Under the pieces are notes generated by a model that saw only the letters and a program-made list of their open reading frames with translations, made no database searches and was not told where the DNA came from. From Actinomycetota bacterium (GTDB lineage: Bacteria; Actinomycetota; Acidimicrobiia; Spongiisociales; UBA11373), in contig JAUYIV010000013.1 in the NCBI GenBank assembly GCA_030688105.1, positions 1 through 6,909 of the forward strand: a stretch of DNA of 6,909 nucleotides. The letters are read 5' to 3'. Made by a program: the position numbers and the translations under genes. Shown here piece by piece: positions 5,635 to 6,909 of this stretch (positions are counted from its first letter, which is position 1; each line of letters opens with the position of its first letter).

Positions 5635-5904
5635 GATCGTGCACCCCGCCGTCGAGCGCCCACAACCGGCGCGTTCCGGACCGCCGGCTCCAGCCAGGCT
5701 GCCCTACGGCACCCGGGTACCTCGCTTAGGGCTGCTTCCTTCCGGATCTGACCCGATTCACGATTCCCCGCCGCGTAGGACCCGGCCTTCGACACCACGT
5801 GTCCGGCGCTGACCCGACCATTGGCACCCTCGGGCGGGGGATTCGGCCCCGCATCAAGAGGGTTTCGGGTACAGGGCACCCCTAGCACCCCGCCTAGCAC
5901 GATC
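5635..5904 (-). ncRNA. ffs: Signal recognition particle RNA, large bacterial type
   Basis: On the - strand, the conserved SRP54-binding apical hairpin is clear: CAGAUCC-GGAA-GGAAGCAG (complement at about 5731-5751), with its GGAA tetraloop and asymmetric loops. The 5' part carries a GUGCUAGGCGGGG...GGUGCCCUGUACCCG...GGGGCCGAAUCCCCCGCCCGAGG block. This matches the Alu domain of the large (Bacillus-like, about 270 nt) SRP RNA rather than the small 4.5S type. The ends are set by a perfect 8-bp closing helix: GAUCGUGC at the 5' end (5904-5897) pairs with GCACGAUC at the 3' end (5642-5635). This gives 270 nt. The RNA scaffolds Ffh and, through the Alu domain, could slow elongation while nascent membrane proteins are delivered. 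Confidence 0.93.
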
Positions 5905-5910
5905 GGTCGG

Positions 5911-5935
5911 AGGGTAACCCGCGCCGGCGGTGTGT
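5911..5935 (-). promoter_or_regulatory. Possible promoter of the SRP RNA gene
   Basis: TACCCT (5916-5911 on the - strand) fits TANNNT and ends 6-7 nt before the proposed RNA 5' end at 5904, the expected -10 spacing. The -35 is not convincing; TTGCTC upstream has a 19-nt spacer. The independent agreement between the -10 position and the helix-defined 5' end supports it. Confidence 0.4.
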
Positions 5936-5957
5936 GAGCAATGCGCAATGCGCCGCC

Positions 5958-6006
5958 GGGGAACGGGTAACGCGTAACGGGCAACGGGCAACGGGCAACG
6001 GGCAAC
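5958..6006. repeat. GGGCAAC tandem array, right of SRP RNA gene
   Basis: Seven units in phase: degenerate GGGGAAC, GGGTAAC and GCGTAAC (5958-5978), then four exact GGGCAAC (5979-6006). A partial CGCAACGGG follows out of phase to 6015. It lies between the end of the menG gene and the SRP RNA promoter. Confidence 0.85.
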
Positions 6007-6030
6007 CGCAACGGGTTGAGCGAACGAGGC

Positions 6031-6657
6031 TCATGGCTTGCGCAGAATCACCCCGTATACGAACCCAAGGGGCCCCATCCGCCATACCCGCTCGAGAGTC
6101 AACGGCGCCTCGGCGTACAGCACTTGGGGCTGAGGCAGGCTGCCGAGGCTGCGATGCAGGTACCGGTACTCGGCGACGGCACCGATGGTGGCTCCGGCCA
6201 CCGGAAGGACCACCGCGGTGCCCATGCGGTGGAGCGCCCGCTTCGCTTTCGACTCGGGTCGGCCGAGGTCGACGATGGCGGCCACACCCCCCTGTCGGAG
6301 TACCCGGGCGATCTCATCGAGCGTGTCGCCAACCGACTCGAGGTTGCGGAACACGTATGCGGAGAACACTCCGTCGAACGACTCGTTGGGGAATGGAAGC
6401 CTCTCCCCTTTCCCCACCACCCGCAGCGTCGCCGAGTTGAGCGACAGCATCTCAGGGGCGGGATCGAGGGCCACGATCTTGCGCTCGCCCAGGTCGGGGT
6501 TGGCGGCACCGGTGCCGGCTCCCAGATCGAGGATGCGTCCGCGGGGGAGGTGCGCGATCGCCGACCGCCGCCAATCGTCGTCACGGCCCAACGACAGAAT
6601 GCGATTGAGCCGGTCGTAGCGGCGGGCGATTCGGGAGAAGATCTCCCGGCTGCTCAC
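6031..6657 (-). CDS. menG: UbiE/MenG-family demethylmenaquinone C-methyltransferase
   Basis: This 208-residue SAM-dependent methyltransferase matches the UbiE/COQ5 family. The N-terminal signature FSRIARRYDRLNRILSLGRDDDWRR is shown here by its key parts YDRLN and SLG..DDWRR (residues 14-31). Motif I, ILDLGAGTG, is at 42-50, and an acidic residue binding SAM ribose is at D65. ERLPFPNESFDGV spans 85-97, followed by the family's RN (104-105) and RVLRQGG at 118-124. It would carry out the last step of menaquinone synthesis at the membrane; ubiquinone use is less likely in this type of organism. The start is GTG 6657, because it overlaps the serS stop as GTGA. At 208 residues it is somewhat shorter than the usual 230-250. 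Specificity for menaquinone rather than another substrate is inferred. Confidence 0.85.
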   Translation of the reverse strand: MSSREIFSRIARRYDRLNRILSLGRDDDWRRSAIAHLPRGRILDLGAGTGAANPDLGERKIVALDPAPEMLSLNSATLRVVGKGERLPFPNESFDGVFSAYVFRNLESVGDTLDEIARVLRQGGVAAIVDLGRPESKAKRALHRMGTAVVLPVAGATIGAVAEYRYLHRSLGSLPQPQVLYAEAPLTLERVWRMGPLGFVYGVILRKP

Positions 6658-6909
6658 GGCTCGAGCCGGTCGGTGCCCACCGCGGATCTGAGAACCTCGG
6701 GCACGACCACCGAGCCGTCGGCCTGCTGGTTGTTCTCGAGGATCGCGACCAGGGTGCGCTGGATCGCCACCGCGGTGCCGTTGAGGGTGTGTACGACATC
6801 GGTGGCCCCATCGGAGCGATACCGGATGCGAAGGCGCCGGGCCTGGTAGTCGGTGGTGTTCGAGCAGGACGTGACCTCGCGGTAGGCGTCCTGGCCCGGC
6901 AGCCACGCC
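6654..6909 (-). CDS. serS: Seryl-tRNA synthetase, C-terminal end (5' part outside window)
   Basis: Reading leftward from the edge, the frame gives WLPGQDAYREVTSCSNTTDY, then QARRLRIRYRSDG, and then LNGTAVAIQRTLVAILENNQ ending in VVVPEVLRSAVG. These are class II motif 2 (EVTSCSNTTD.QARR, serine/ATP binding) and motif 3 (the TLNG...RTLVAILEN block with its invariant Arg). They identify SerRS beyond reasonable doubt. The N-terminal coiled-coil arm that recognises the long variable arm of tRNA-Ser is outside the window. The stop TGA (6656-6654) shares four bases with the GTG start of menG, so the two genes are very likely one transcript with coupled translation. All four serine tRNAs lie within 2.3 kb. 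Confidence 0.95.
   Translation of the reverse strand, partial: AWLPGQDAYREVTSCSNTTDYQARRLRIRYRSDGATDVVHTLNGTAVAIQRTLVAILENNQQADGSVVVPEVLRSAVGTDRLEP

Overview
The window is GC-rich chromosomal DNA. It looks like an actinobacterium or a related high-GC Gram-positive-type lineage, possibly Acidimicrobiia-like. The reasons are the GC-rich codon use, the WD40-type tail ending in an 'LT..EC' motif, menaquinone-type methylation, GTG starts, and tRNA genes that mostly lack an encoded CCA. The taxonomy is inference from sequence style only. Most of the window is core translation and protein-targeting machinery. I found no defence system, CRISPR array, transposase or integrase gene.

Left part (1-1382): the window opens inside a WD40/beta-propeller-like gene on the + strand. 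Its reading frame now ends inside the 3' half of a tRNA-Val(CAC)-like sequence on the - strand (1061-1102). Next to this fragment lie two directly repeated 10-mers (1216-1236) resembling integrase arm sites, then an intact tRNA-Arg(ACG) on the - strand. This is the only stretch that looks like a past recombination or integration scar.

Middle part (1485-4233): a DUF302 gene (-) and a DUF885 zinc metallopeptidase gene (+) diverge from an 80-90 bp spacer that contains a perfect palindrome. The DUF885 gene converges on a gene for a membrane-anchored PDZ-only protein (-), and the two stop codons share one CTAG.

Right part (4376-6909): this is a serine and signal-recognition cluster. It holds tRNA-Ser(GGA) on the - strand, then tadA (tRNA adenosine deaminase), tRNA-Ser(CGA), tRNA-Ser(UGA) and tRNA-Ser(GCU) on the + strand. 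These are followed on the - strand by a large-type (about 270 nt, Alu-domain-containing) SRP RNA gene, a menG/ubiE-family methyltransferase, and the C-terminal end of serS. The four tRNAs can read all six serine codons, and the enzyme that charges them is in the same window. TadA's usual substrate, tRNA-Arg(ACG), is also present, about 3.2 kb away.

The spacers between the small RNA genes are filled with two families of 7-nt-period repeats. One is a CTGTGAA/CTGTCGA-type palindromic family around the tRNA-Ser genes; the other is a GGGCAAC array on each side of the SRP RNA gene. With the probable tandem duplication that produced the CGA and UGA serine tRNAs, they are the most unusual structure here.
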